DNA of 28,005 nt, taken from Lentisphaeria bacterium UBA1791 (GTDB lineage Bacteria > Verrucomicrobiota > Lentisphaeria > Victivallales > Victivallaceae). The notes beneath the pieces were generated by a model. It saw only the letters and a list, made by a program, of their open reading frames with translations. It did not search any database and had not been told where the DNA came from. Positions 8,397 to 14,136 of this stretch are shown in pieces. The translations under genes were made by a program, and so were the position numbers. Location of the stretch: contig DCFZ01000019.1 in the NCBI GenBank assembly GCA_002314455.1, forward strand, positions 9,103 through 37,107, read 5' to 3'. Each line of letters starts with the position of its first letter. The first letter of the stretch is position 1.

Positions 8397-9056
8397 TCAA
8401 TTCTCCCAGTCGAAAATTTCAAAACCGCAACTCTTTGCCGCCGCCTCAAGCGCCGGCGCCGGATTGACCGCAAATCCCATCCCCACCGCTTTCAAAAGCG
8501 GCAGATCGTTGATGCTGTCACCGTATGCACGGCATTCCCCAAGCGTACAAGCGGCCTTTTGCGCGATCTCCCGCGCCGCCGCAACTTTGGCTTCGCCGCA
8601 AGGGTAAAGCCCCGTCGCATTGCCGGTGACGAGCCCGTCCTTGACTTCAATTTCCGCACCGAAAAGATGATCGACGCCAAAGTGATCCGCAACCGGTTGC
8701 GCCAGAAAACGGCAGGTCGACGTGAGAATCCAAATCTGCATGCCCTGCGCACGGCAGATGTCGATCTCCTTTTTCGCCTTGGCTCGGCAGTAAGGCAGAA
8801 CGCTCGTCACAAAGTGCTCGCGGCAGAGCGCTTCCACTTCTGCAACGCTCTTGCCGATGAATTCCCGCCACTGAAAGCGCAGAAAATCCGCAATCTCAAG
8901 CGTTCCCGCATCGTACGCCGCCATGAAACGATCCGCCTCGGCAAGCGCATCGCTGTCCGCAAGTTTGCGGTCAACGGCAAAACGCTTCCAGGTATAATCG
9001 CAATCCACGCTCAAAAGCGTGTGATCCATGTCGAAAATTGCAACTCTTTGACTCAT
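8397..9056 (-). CDS. HAD-superfamily subfamily IB phosphatase (SerB-like)
   Basis: A 219-residue HAD hydrolase. Motif I is FDMDHTLL (Asp9 and Asp11), motif II is the Thr/Ser in WILTSTC (112-113), the motif III Lys is in CGEAK (157), and motif IV is GDSINDLPLL (Asp180 and Asp184). The large helical cap between residues 20 and 90 (YTWKRFAVDRK to YCRAKAKKE) fits the IB group that includes phosphoserine phosphatase relatives. The substrate is unknown. As first gene of the Kdo/heptose operon it might act on a sugar phosphate, but the known heptose bisphosphatase GmhB belongs to another HAD subgroup. GAGGG precedes the ATG; the frame stays open upstream into repeat DNA and that part is not coding. 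Confidence 0.85.
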   Translation of the reverse strand: MSQRVAIFDMDHTLLSVDCDYTWKRFAVDRKLADSDALAEADRFMAAYDAGTLEIADFLRFQWREFIGKSVAEVEALCREHFVTSVLPYCRAKAKKEIDICRAQGMQIWILTSTCRFLAQPVADHFGVDHLFGAEIEVKDGLVTGNATGLYPCGEAKVAAAREIAQKAACTLGECRAYGDSINDLPLLKAVGMGFAVNPAPALEAAAKSCGFEIFDWEN

Positions 9057-9077
9057 CTTTCCCTCGGTATATATTAT

Positions 9078-9107
9078 AATATACCCCTTATATCCCCATT
9101 TTGTCAA
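9078..9107 (-). promoter_or_regulatory. Promoter of the minus-strand LPS operon
   Basis: On the minus strand TTGACA (9107-9102) is separated by 18 bases from TATATT (9083-9078), which runs on into ATAAT. It starts about 50 bases upstream of the HAD gene and is the only strong promoter seen for the nine genes down to the terminator at 1057-1026. The -35 box lies only five bases from a branched palindrome (9113-9192). Confidence 0.75.
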
Positions 9108-9112
9108 GGGAA

Positions 9113-9192
9113 CCCCCTTAAAATCACCTACGTCGCCGGGTGCGGCGACGTCCCGACTGCTTCGCAGCTCGGCTACGGGTGATTTTCGGGGG
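9113..9192. repeat. Branched palindrome abutting the LPS-operon promoter
   Basis: An outer arm pairs CCCCC (9113-9117) with GGGGG (9188-9192) and AAAATCACC (9120-9128) with GGTGATTTT (9178-9186). It encloses two hairpins: ACGTCGCC/GGCGACGT (9130-9137 with 9144-9151) and CCGACTGC-TTC-GCAG-c-TCGG (9153-9172). The result is a three-way-junction shape in single-stranded DNA or RNA. There is no T-run, so it is not a standard terminator. A second, incomplete unit lies at 9288-9328. Confidence 0.7.
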
Positions 9193-9235
9193 GACCCCCG
9201 CGCTATCGCGCTCCGTTCCTCGCTACGCTCCGGTA

Positions 9236-9251
9236 CTCGCGACTGCGCGAG
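9236..9251. repeat. Isolated hairpin in the gene-free region
   Basis: CTCGCG (9236-9241) and CGCGAG (9246-9251) form a 6-bp stem with an ACTG loop. It is the only clear structure between the branched palindrome and the next repeat unit; the remainder of 9193-9287 shows nothing else recognisable. Confidence 0.5.
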
Positions 9252-9287
9252 AGGTAGTTTTTGAGATTTTGGTTTAGAACCCCCAGG

Positions 9288-9328
9288 CCCCCTTAAAATA
9301 CCCTGCGGCACCGGATTGCGGTGCCGCC
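9288..9328. repeat. Truncated second unit of the branched palindrome
   Basis: It begins CCCCCTTAAAAT, as does the unit at 9113. An 8-bp hairpin GCGGCACC/GGTGCCGC (9305-9312 with 9320-9327) then sits where the first unit has ACGTCGCC/GGCGACGT, followed by CCCGAC or CCGAC in both. Three stem positions differ and each change is compensated on the other side. The right half of the outer arm is missing; the 344-bp-period repeat follows almost at once. Confidence 0.6.
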
Positions 9329-9339
9329 CCGACCGCTTA

Positions 9340-9664
9340 GGCGATAGACGGCATAGGCTGATGGTGGCCTCGCGGCGACGCCGCGAAATGGGCGGAGCCG
9401 AGGGGACAGCGCATTGCGCTTTCCCCTCGGGCTCCCTTTTGCTTGTAGCGGCGCGGGCGTCTCGAGTAGTTTCCCGCTGATTTACTGCGGGCTGCGTTCG
9501 GGGGCGAAGCCCCCTCACTCGCGCCCTTAATGCTCGTCTTCAGTCGCCGCTTCGCAATTTTTTGCTCGCGCCATTTTGCCGAAGCAAAATGGTCCGCTCC
9601 ATATCAGACTGCGCGCTCGCGGGCAACCCGCTCGCATCATGACCTAACTGACGTTGGCATAATG
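9340..9664. repeat. Direct repeat copy 1 (about 325 bp, period 344)
   Basis: It starts GGCGATAGACGGCATAGGCT and recurs at 9684. Over the first 275 bases I see only two substitutions (near 9378 and 9432); the last 45 bases are more diverged and end around ACGTTGGCATA. It is full of hairpins: CGCGGC/GCCGCG (9371-9385), a long stem at 9394-9435, CCCGC/GCGGG (9473-9491), GGGGGC-GAA-GCCCCC (9500-9514), CCATTTTGC-CGAA-GCAAAATGG (9571-9592) and GCGGG-CAA-CCCGC (9619-9631). Open frames across it are Arg/Pro-rich and not convincing as genes. Confidence 0.85.
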
Positions 9665-9683
9665 CCTTTTGTGTTGCGACGCG

Positions 9684-10008
9684 GGCGATAGACGGCATAG
9701 GCTGATGGTGGCCTCGCGGCGCCGCCGCGAAATGGGCGGAGCCGAGGGGACAGCGCATTGCGCTTTCCCCTCGGGCACCCTTTTGCTTGTAGCGGCGCGG
9801 GCGTCTCGAGTAGTTTCCCGCTGATTTACTGCGGGCTGCGTTCGGGGGCGAAGCCCCCTCACTCGCGCCCTTAATGCTCGTCTTCAGTCGCCGCTTCGCA
9901 ATTTTTTGCTCGCGCCATTTTGCCGAAGCAAAATGGTCCGCTCCATATCAGACTGCGCGATCGCGCACCAATCCGCTCGCATCATGAGCGATATTAACGT
10001 TGGCATAT
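9684..10008. repeat. Direct repeat copy 2 (about 325 bp, period 344)
   Basis: The second copy of the unit at 9340-9664, after 19 bases of spacer. All but one of its hairpins are kept. The exception is at the diverged 3' end, where the GCGGG/CCCGC hairpin of copy 1 is replaced by the palindrome GCGCGATCGCGC. The near-identity of the front part suggests a recent duplication or ongoing gene conversion. Confidence 0.85.
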
Positions 10009-10092
10009 TTCCCCCAGCTACTCACCTTATGTAGTCGGGGCGGGCGGAGCGGCAGAGCGGAGCAGAGCCCCGCGTGGGACATCCCTTTTTTG

Positions 10093-10157
10093 GGCGGTAA
10101 CAATATAGACGAGCCGCGAGCGTGACGGGCACCGCCTGTCACGCTTGCGGAACCGCC
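10093..10157. repeat. Long nested hairpin
   Basis: CCGCGAGCGTGAC (10114-10126) pairs with GTCACGCTTGCGG (10138-10150), giving 12 Watson-Crick pairs and one G-T pair around an 11-base loop. GGCGGT (10093-10098) and ACCGCC (10152-10157) can close it further. No T-run follows on either strand. Confidence 0.6.
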
Positions 10158-10159
10158 TG

Positions 10160-10232
10160 AAGTACAAAATCCCGCAGTGCGGGCGCTTTGGGGTGCGCGA
10201 GGGGGCGGCGTGAGCGCCCCTCGCATAATCTG
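10160..10232. repeat. Dispersed palindromic repeat, copy 2
   Basis: It starts with the same AAGTACAAAATCC as the window's first bases. Hairpin A is CCCGC-AGT-GCGGG (10171-10183) where copy 1 has CCAGCC-CGT-GGCTGG, so the stem sequence differs but the pairing is kept. Hairpin B is CGAGGGG/CCCCTCG (10198-10204 with 10217-10223). The outer GTACT arm of copy 1 is not present here. Confidence 0.65.
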
Positions 10233-10266
10233 ACGCTGGTATATTTTCCCCTGTGCCATACCTCAA

Positions 10267-10303
10267 GTAGTCGGGGCGGCGTGAGCGCCCCTCGCATGAT
10301 CTG
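10267..10303. repeat. Partial repeat of the hairpin-B module
   Basis: GGGGCGGCGTGAGCGCCCCT with following TCGCATGATCTG repeats the end of the preceding element (10203-10232) almost exactly, with its hairpin GGGGCG/CGCCCC. It is preceded by AGTAGTCGGGG, also seen at 10031. A small hairpin CAACG/CGTTG (10315-10329) then touches the stop codon of the protease-inhibitor gene. Confidence 0.6.
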
Positions 10304-10329
10304 CGACACATCGTCAACGTAAAACGTTG

Positions 10330-10713
10330 TTATTTCACAACGATGTCGAGGTCAAAGGTTTTGGCGGGTGGAATGTCGGTTTCCCAGTTGCGGCGATAGA
10401 GGAGTTTTAGTTTTGTTTTGCCGGGGGCGATGGCTGAAAAGGAATAATGTTGGATTCCGCCGGCGCCGACGATTTTGTTATTTTGGTTATGGCATTGATA
10501 GTGAGAAGCGGTATTTTTGCAGATATGATCGTCGGGGGGGACGGCGGTTTCCCAGGTGTATCCGGTTGTTGGGTTGGCGGCGAGAGAGAGTGAGAATTTT
10601 TCGCCGGGCGACAGCGTGACTGTCGAGCCGGAATTTTTTTCTTCGAGTGTGATGGGTGATGTTGCGCAGCCGCCGAGCAGGAGCAATGCTCCGAGCCAGA
10701 CGAAATTTTTCAT
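10330..10713 (-). CDS. Chagasin/I42-type protease inhibitor lipoprotein
   Basis: A 127-residue exported protein. The lipobox is LGGC (Cys16) after a Leu-rich signal, so it is probably lipid-anchored. The mature part shows the three loops of the chagasin (MEROPS I42) family: NPTTGYTW (47-54), a Gly loop VGAGG (82-86) and RRNW (107-110), in an all-beta fold. Known members block papain-like cysteine peptidases. Cys65 and Cys74, spaced by eight residues, could form an extra disulfide. Its ATG touches the hisB stop (TAAATG), so it is co-translated with hisB; no functional link is obvious. The family call is strong; the target peptidase is unknown. Confidence 0.88.
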   Translation of the reverse strand: MKNFVWLGALLLLGGCATSPITLEEKNSGSTVTLSPGEKFSLSLAANPTTGYTWETAVPPDDHICKNTASHYQCHNQNNKIVGAGGIQHYSFSAIAPGKTKLKLLYRRNWETDIPPAKTFDLDIVVK

Positions 10714-11310
10714 TTAAAGCGAACCTTTGGTCGACAGCACGCCTTGGATGCGCGGGTCGAGTGTTGTCGCCATATCGAGTGCGCGTGCCAATCCTTTGAA
10801 GATTGCTTCAAACAGGTGATGATTTTCGCCCGAAACAATTTGCCGGATGTGCAAATTGAGTCCGCATTTGACGCAAAACGCCTGAAAGAATTCATGAAAT
10901 AAACACGCGTCAAAGCCGGCGACGAGTTCGGCGACCGGCCGGACGTCGTAATAGAGGCCGGGTCTGCCTGAAAGGTCGAGGCTGATCATCACCAGGGTTT
11001 CATCCATCGGCAGCAGACATTCGCCGTAGCGGCGGATTCCCGCTTTGTCGCCGAGCGCTTTCAAAAAGGCTTCGCCGAGCACGAGGCCGAGGTCTTCAAA
11101 GGTGTGGTGCCCGTCGACGGCGAGATCGCCGTGAGCGAGGACTTCGAGGTCGAAAAAGCCGTGTTTCGCCCACAATTCGAGCATATGATCGAGAAACGGC
11201 ACGCCTGAATCAATGCGGCCCTTGCCGGAACCGTCGATTGAAAGTTTGACTTTGATGTCGGTCTCACGCGTTTTGCGCGTGACGGAAGCACTGCGGTTTT
11301 TTTTCGTCAT
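10714..11310 (-). CDS. hisB: Imidazoleglycerol-phosphate dehydratase
   Basis: A 198-residue monofunctional HisB, sixth step of histidine biosynthesis. Motifs are DSGVPFLDHMLELWAKHG, DGHHTFEDLGLVLGEA (the manganese-binding His pair), DLSGRPG, HEFFQAF and GENHHLFEAIFKGLARAL. The histidinol-phosphatase domain found in the Escherichia coli fusion is absent. No other his gene is nearby. It starts one base after the prepilin-like gene's stop and abuts the protease-inhibitor gene, an unusual set of neighbours. Confidence 0.95.
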   Translation of the reverse strand: MTKKNRSASVTRKTRETDIKVKLSIDGSGKGRIDSGVPFLDHMLELWAKHGFFDLEVLAHGDLAVDGHHTFEDLGLVLGEAFLKALGDKAGIRRYGECLLPMDETLVMISLDLSGRPGLYYDVRPVAELVAGFDACLFHEFFQAFCVKCGLNLHIRQIVSGENHHLFEAIFKGLARALDMATTLDPRIQGVLSTKGSL

Positions 11311-11311
11311 T

Positions 11312-11983
11312 TTACTTGCTCAACGTGATCTGCTGGGCGCCGCCAAGTTTCGGCATATAATAGTTCAACTGCTTTTTGCCGCTTGCCGGCAACGTGATGC
11401 TGGTCGCACTGCCGTCAAGACAGAAAATGTTGACGTCGCCGCGGTGCGCATCGGGCAGCGAGGGGGAGGTCGTCGCGGTCAGATACGGCGTTCCCGCCGT
11501 GAAACAGCAACCGATGAAAAGTTGCGAGGGAGCGATGATCTTGCCGTCACATTTGGTGTATTTCGTCCCTTTGAAATTCAATCCGGTGTAGGTGTCGTTG
11601 GCGTAGGTAAACGTCTCGCTCGAGCTGATGACGCCGAAAACGTTGTTGAGCGCTTCGGCATCTTCCGCCGGATTGGTCTCATCCGTCAAATAGGTGATGC
11701 TGGAGCACTTGAAAGCCTTGGTGTCGGAAAGTTTACTGTTGTCGTAAAGGTATTTGGACCAGGTGGACTTGTCGCCTTTTTGTGCGATCGAAATCAGCCG
11801 CTGATCGGTCGCCGCCATTTCTTCGGTCAGGGCGGTCATCGTATTTTTCTGATTGCTGATGCAGTCGACCTTGGCGGCCGAAGCTTGCGAGCTGGAAACG
11901 ACCGGAATCAGAATTCCGGCGAGAATGCCGATGATGGCGATGACGATCAGAAGTTCAATTAAGGTAAAAAGACGTTTTTTCAT
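11312..11983 (-). CDS. Prepilin-type protein with H-x9-DG motif
   Basis: 223 residues. The N-terminus MKKRLFTLIELLIVIAIIGI is a type IV prepilin/pseudopilin signal helix with the key Glu10. The residue before the expected cleavage point is Leu, not the usual Gly. Near the C-terminus H180-RGDVNIFCL-D190-G191 fits the H-x9-DG motif of pilin-like proteins common in Planctomycetes, Verrucomicrobia and Lentisphaerae. It is likely inserted in the inner membrane and perhaps assembled into a pseudopilus; the function is unknown. CGGAG lies about seven bases before the ATG. It leads a three-gene group with hisB and the protease inhibitor. Confidence 0.88.
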   Translation of the reverse strand: MKKRLFTLIELLIVIAIIGILAGILIPVVSSSQASAAKVDCISNQKNTMTALTEEMAATDQRLISIAQKGDKSTWSKYLYDNSKLSDTKAFKCSSITYLTDETNPAEDAEALNNVFGVISSSETFTYANDTYTGLNFKGTKYTKCDGKIIAPSQLFIGCCFTAGTPYLTATTSPSLPDAHRGDVNIFCLDGSATSITLPASGKKQLNYYMPKLGGAQQITLSK

Positions 11984-12030
11984 AAAAAATCTCCGTTTAA
12001 GTGGTTTTGTAACGAGGCATCCTTTTATAT

Positions 12031-12059
12031 AGGATACTGTTTGCAAGGTGTTTTGTCAA
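12031..12059 (-). promoter_or_regulatory. Promoter of the prepilin-hisB-inhibitor group
   Basis: On the minus strand TTGACA (12059-12054) is followed after exactly 17 bases by TATCCT (12036-12031), about 50 bases before the prepilin ATG. It lies back-to-back with the plus-strand promoter at 12111-12139. Confidence 0.7.
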
Positions 12060-12110
12060 GCAAAAGTCGCTTTTTTTGTCGTTTTTTTTCAGGAAAAAAG
12101 CAAAAACGAA

Positions 12111-12139
12111 TTGAAAAATCTGACTTGCGGTGTTACTAT
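12111..12139 (+). promoter_or_regulatory. Promoter of the EEP/GspG-like pair
   Basis: TTGAAA (12111-12116), 17 bases, then TACTAT (12134-12139). It is about 45 bases upstream of the ATG at 12184. No operator palindrome is evident between the two divergent promoters. Confidence 0.65.
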
Positions 12140-12183
12140 TCAATCGTAGCAATTTGCGCACAAGGGGCGCAGAAAGGGAAAAG

Positions 12184-13032
12184 ATGTCGTTTTTCAGCAA
12201 ATTGGGCAGAGCTTTTTTTGGCGTAATGCACCGTTATATCCGCCGTCCCCTGGTCGTGATGAGTTATAATTTGCGCACCGGCGGCGCCGCGCGCGAAAAT
12301 GATGCCGCCAAAGGGCTGAACTGGGACGTCCGCTTGCCCGCGGTACTGGAAATCTTAAACCGCTATCACCCCCAGATCATCGGCACCCAGGAATTGCGCG
12401 ATTATCAGCTCAACGAAATTCTGCAATCGACCAATTACCAGTCGATCGGCATCGCCCGCAACGGCCGGTTGAGCGGCGACGAATTCACCGCGATTCTCTA
12501 CGATCCGCGGCGGCTCGGATTGATCCAGTCCGGCACGTTCTGGCTGTCGCAGACGCCGGGATCGCCCTCGGTCGGTTACGACGCCCGCTTCCCGCGCATC
12601 GCGACCTGGGGCATTTTCCTCGACCGCCGTACCGGCAAAAAGATCGCCTTTTACAACACCCATTTGGATCACATCGGCGCCATCGCCCGTCAGGAGGGGA
12701 TTAAAATGATCGTGCGCCATGCGGAAAAGGAAGCCGCGCATTTGCCGCTGGTTTTGACCGGCGATTTCAACGCGATCCCCGGTTCGCCCACGTACCGCAC
12801 AGCCGCTTCGCTGTTGCGCGATGCGCGCGAAGTCGCCGCCAAGTCCGGCGGCGCGCAGTACACGTTTCACGGCTATCGCGACATCCCGGCGAACCGCACC
12901 GGCGCGATCCTCGACTACATTTTTGTTTCGTCGCAGATCAACGTCGTTGCGCACTACGTCGACGTTTACAAGCCGCAGGGCGTTTTTCCCTCGGATCACG
13001 CCCCCTTGATCGCAAAAATCACGTTACCTTAA
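12184..13032 (+). CDS. Endonuclease/exonuclease/phosphatase (EEP) family hydrolase
   Basis: A 282-residue EEP-fold enzyme with the full set of metal and catalytic motifs: SYNLRTG (Asn29), IIGTQE (Glu70), FYNTHLDH (His160), LTGDFNAIP (Asp194 and Asn196), LDYIFVS (Asp244) and PSDHAP (Asp271 and His272). Proteins of this form often cleave phosphodiesters in sugar-phosphate, lipid or nucleic-acid substrates; the substrate here cannot be told. A short basic and aromatic N-terminus (about 25 residues) might touch the membrane but is not a clear signal peptide. The start with AAAGGG upstream was chosen over a longer frame from 12130. A pseudopilin gene follows after 25 bases. Confidence 0.85.
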   Translation: MSFFSKLGRAFFGVMHRYIRRPLVVMSYNLRTGGAARENDAAKGLNWDVRLPAVLEILNRYHPQIIGTQELRDYQLNEILQSTNYQSIGIARNGRLSGDEFTAILYDPRRLGLIQSGTFWLSQTPGSPSVGYDARFPRIATWGIFLDRRTGKKIAFYNTHLDHIGAIARQEGIKMIVRHAEKEAAHLPLVLTGDFNAIPGSPTYRTAASLLRDAREVAAKSGGAQYTFHGYRDIPANRTGAILDYIFVSSQINVVAHYVDVYKPQGVFPSDHAPLIAKITLP

Positions 13033-13057
13033 ACTCTTAACGTAAAGGAAAATAAAG

Positions 13058-13672
13058 ATGCTGAAAAATCGTTTCACCCTCATCGAATTGCTCGCCGTCA
13101 TCGCCATCATCGGCCTGCTCGCCGCCATCGTGATCCCCGTGGTCGCAAGTTCGCAGTTGCGCGGCAAGATCACGCAGGCGAAAACCGACATGAGAACCAT
13201 TGAGACCGCGCTGGATTCGCTCGCGAGCGCCCACGGCGGCAAGTATATGACCTCGACCGCCGGCCGCAAAGGCAACACCTATTCGTGGGGCGGCCAGTCG
13301 ATGGGTACCGGAAGCCCGATCAAAGTTTCCGGCGACAAAACGAAATATCTCATCGGCGAATTGTGCGACCCCGATAGCGTCACCTGCAACAACAACTTGC
13401 GCAAGACCCGCTTTCTGGATCCCTCGAAAGATTACAAAGGTACGCTTTCCACCGAGGGTTGCTGGCCTGATCCGTGGGGCAATGCCTACACCATCTGGAT
13501 CTGCACCGACGGCACTCAGAAAATGCAACCTCACTCCGGGCACGACGTTTACAAAAACGTCATCATCTGGTCGTACGGTCCCGACGGCGAAAACCAGAAT
13601 GGCGGCAACGCCGAGGCGGACAACTGCTTGAAAAACAAACAGGCGGACGACGTCGCCAGCTGGCATAAATAA
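13058..13672 (+). CDS. GspG-like pseudopilin
   Basis: 204 residues. MLKNRFTLIELLAVIAIIGL is a prepilin signal helix with an Arg, not Gly, before the Phe. An alpha-helical stalk (QAKTDMRTIETALDSLA) leads to a C-terminal region with DPWGNAYTIWI and WSYGPDGENQNGG, which resemble the calcium-binding DPWG and SYGADG stretches of GspG, the major pseudopilin of type II secretion. The middle (GRKGNTYSWGGQSMGTG) is longer than in standard GspG (about 140 residues). No other secretion genes are nearby. AAAGGA precedes the ATG and a strong terminator follows. Confidence 0.85.
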   Translation: MLKNRFTLIELLAVIAIIGLLAAIVIPVVASSQLRGKITQAKTDMRTIETALDSLASAHGGKYMTSTAGRKGNTYSWGGQSMGTGSPIKVSGDKTKYLIGELCDPDSVTCNNNLRKTRFLDPSKDYKGTLSTEGCWPDPWGNAYTIWICTDGTQKMQPHSGHDVYKNVIIWSYGPDGENQNGGNAEADNCLKNKQADDVASWHK

Positions 13673-13725
13673 CAGGATCAAATCTTGGTCATACGCCGAT
13701 GCGATCGCACCGGCAAAAAAAGATC

Positions 13726-13769
13726 GGGGCTGTTGCAAAACCTTGATTGGCAAGCAACAGTCCCTTTTT
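13726..13769 (+). terminator. Rho-independent terminator after the GspG-like gene
   Basis: GGGGCTGTTGC (13726-13736) pairs with GCAACAGTCCC (13754-13764), 10 of 11 positions, followed by TTTTT. The palindrome extends outward (GGCAAAAA at 13712 with TTTTTGCC to 13772), so it could also stop minus-strand transcripts. Confidence 0.85.
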
Positions 13770-13844
13770 GCCATCATCCGATCTTGTCGCGTGATGGAAA
13801 CACGAGAGGCTTCCGGTTAAAACGGAAAAGCGGAAAGCAAAACT

Positions 13845-13872
13845 TTGTATTTTTTCTCACACGCGCTATATT
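13845..13872 (+). promoter_or_regulatory. Promoter of the fmdB-like/rsmA/nadA group
   Basis: TTGTAT (13845-13850), 16 bases, TATATT (13867-13872) continuing as ATAT. GGGGAG precedes the first ATG. The -10 context GCTATATTATA is identical to that in front of metY. Confidence 0.65.
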
Positions 13873-13896
13873 ATATCAAAGTCAGGGGAGTTTTTT

Positions 13897-14133
13897 ATGC
13901 CGATCTACCGATTTCATTGTCCGCGTTGCGACAAGCACTTTGAATTGTTGTTGCCGCGCTACGACGCCGAGGCGCATTGCCCGACGTGTCAGAGCGCGGA
14001 ATTGGAGCGTGAAAACACGAGTTTTGCCGCCGTGAGCAAATCGAATCACCCTTGTGCCGCGCACGGCAACTGTCCGCATGAATCCAACACTTGCGGCTGT
14101 GCCTGCGGTTGCGGCGGACATCACCACCATTAG
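13897..14133 (+). CDS. FmdB-like zinc-ribbon protein with Cys/His-rich tail
   Basis: 78 residues. MPIYRFHCPRCDKHFELLL is the FmdB/CxxC_CxxC zinc-ribbon start: Cys8-x2-Cys11 and Cys28-x2-Cys31 form one zinc knuckle pair. The last 28 residues hold six more Cys and seven His (CGCACGCGGHHHH at the end), a likely extra metal-binding tail. Members of this family have been called regulators, but the role is not established. Only three bases separate it from rsmA, so the two are co-expressed. Confidence 0.85.
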   Translation: MPIYRFHCPRCDKHFELLLPRYDAEAHCPTCQSAELERENTSFAAVSKSNHPCAAHGNCPHESNTCGCACGCGGHHHH

Positions 14134-14136
14134 ACG

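Noticed and set aside
9396..9862. Two near-identical short minus-strand frames starting MRGLRPRTQP inside the direct repeats
   Set aside because: They are duplicated only because the DNA is duplicated, are Arg/Pro-rich, lack a ribosome site and span the hairpins; no sign of real coding.
9158..9901. Repeated GCGAAGC/GCTTCGC, the core of a very stable DNA mini-hairpin
   Set aside because: It occurs five times here but also inside ordinary genes in this window (for example near 3086 and 25980), so it is not specific.
9057..10329. CRISPR array or integron-like repeats
   Set aside because: There are no short repeats at regular 25-45 base spacing, no cas genes and no integrase; the repeats are long or irregularly spaced.
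13726..13764. GGGGCTGTTGCAAAA resembling the terminal repeat of IS6-family insertion sequences
   Set aside because: Its inverted partner is only 17 bases away, leaving no room for an element, and the T-run makes a terminator the simpler reading.
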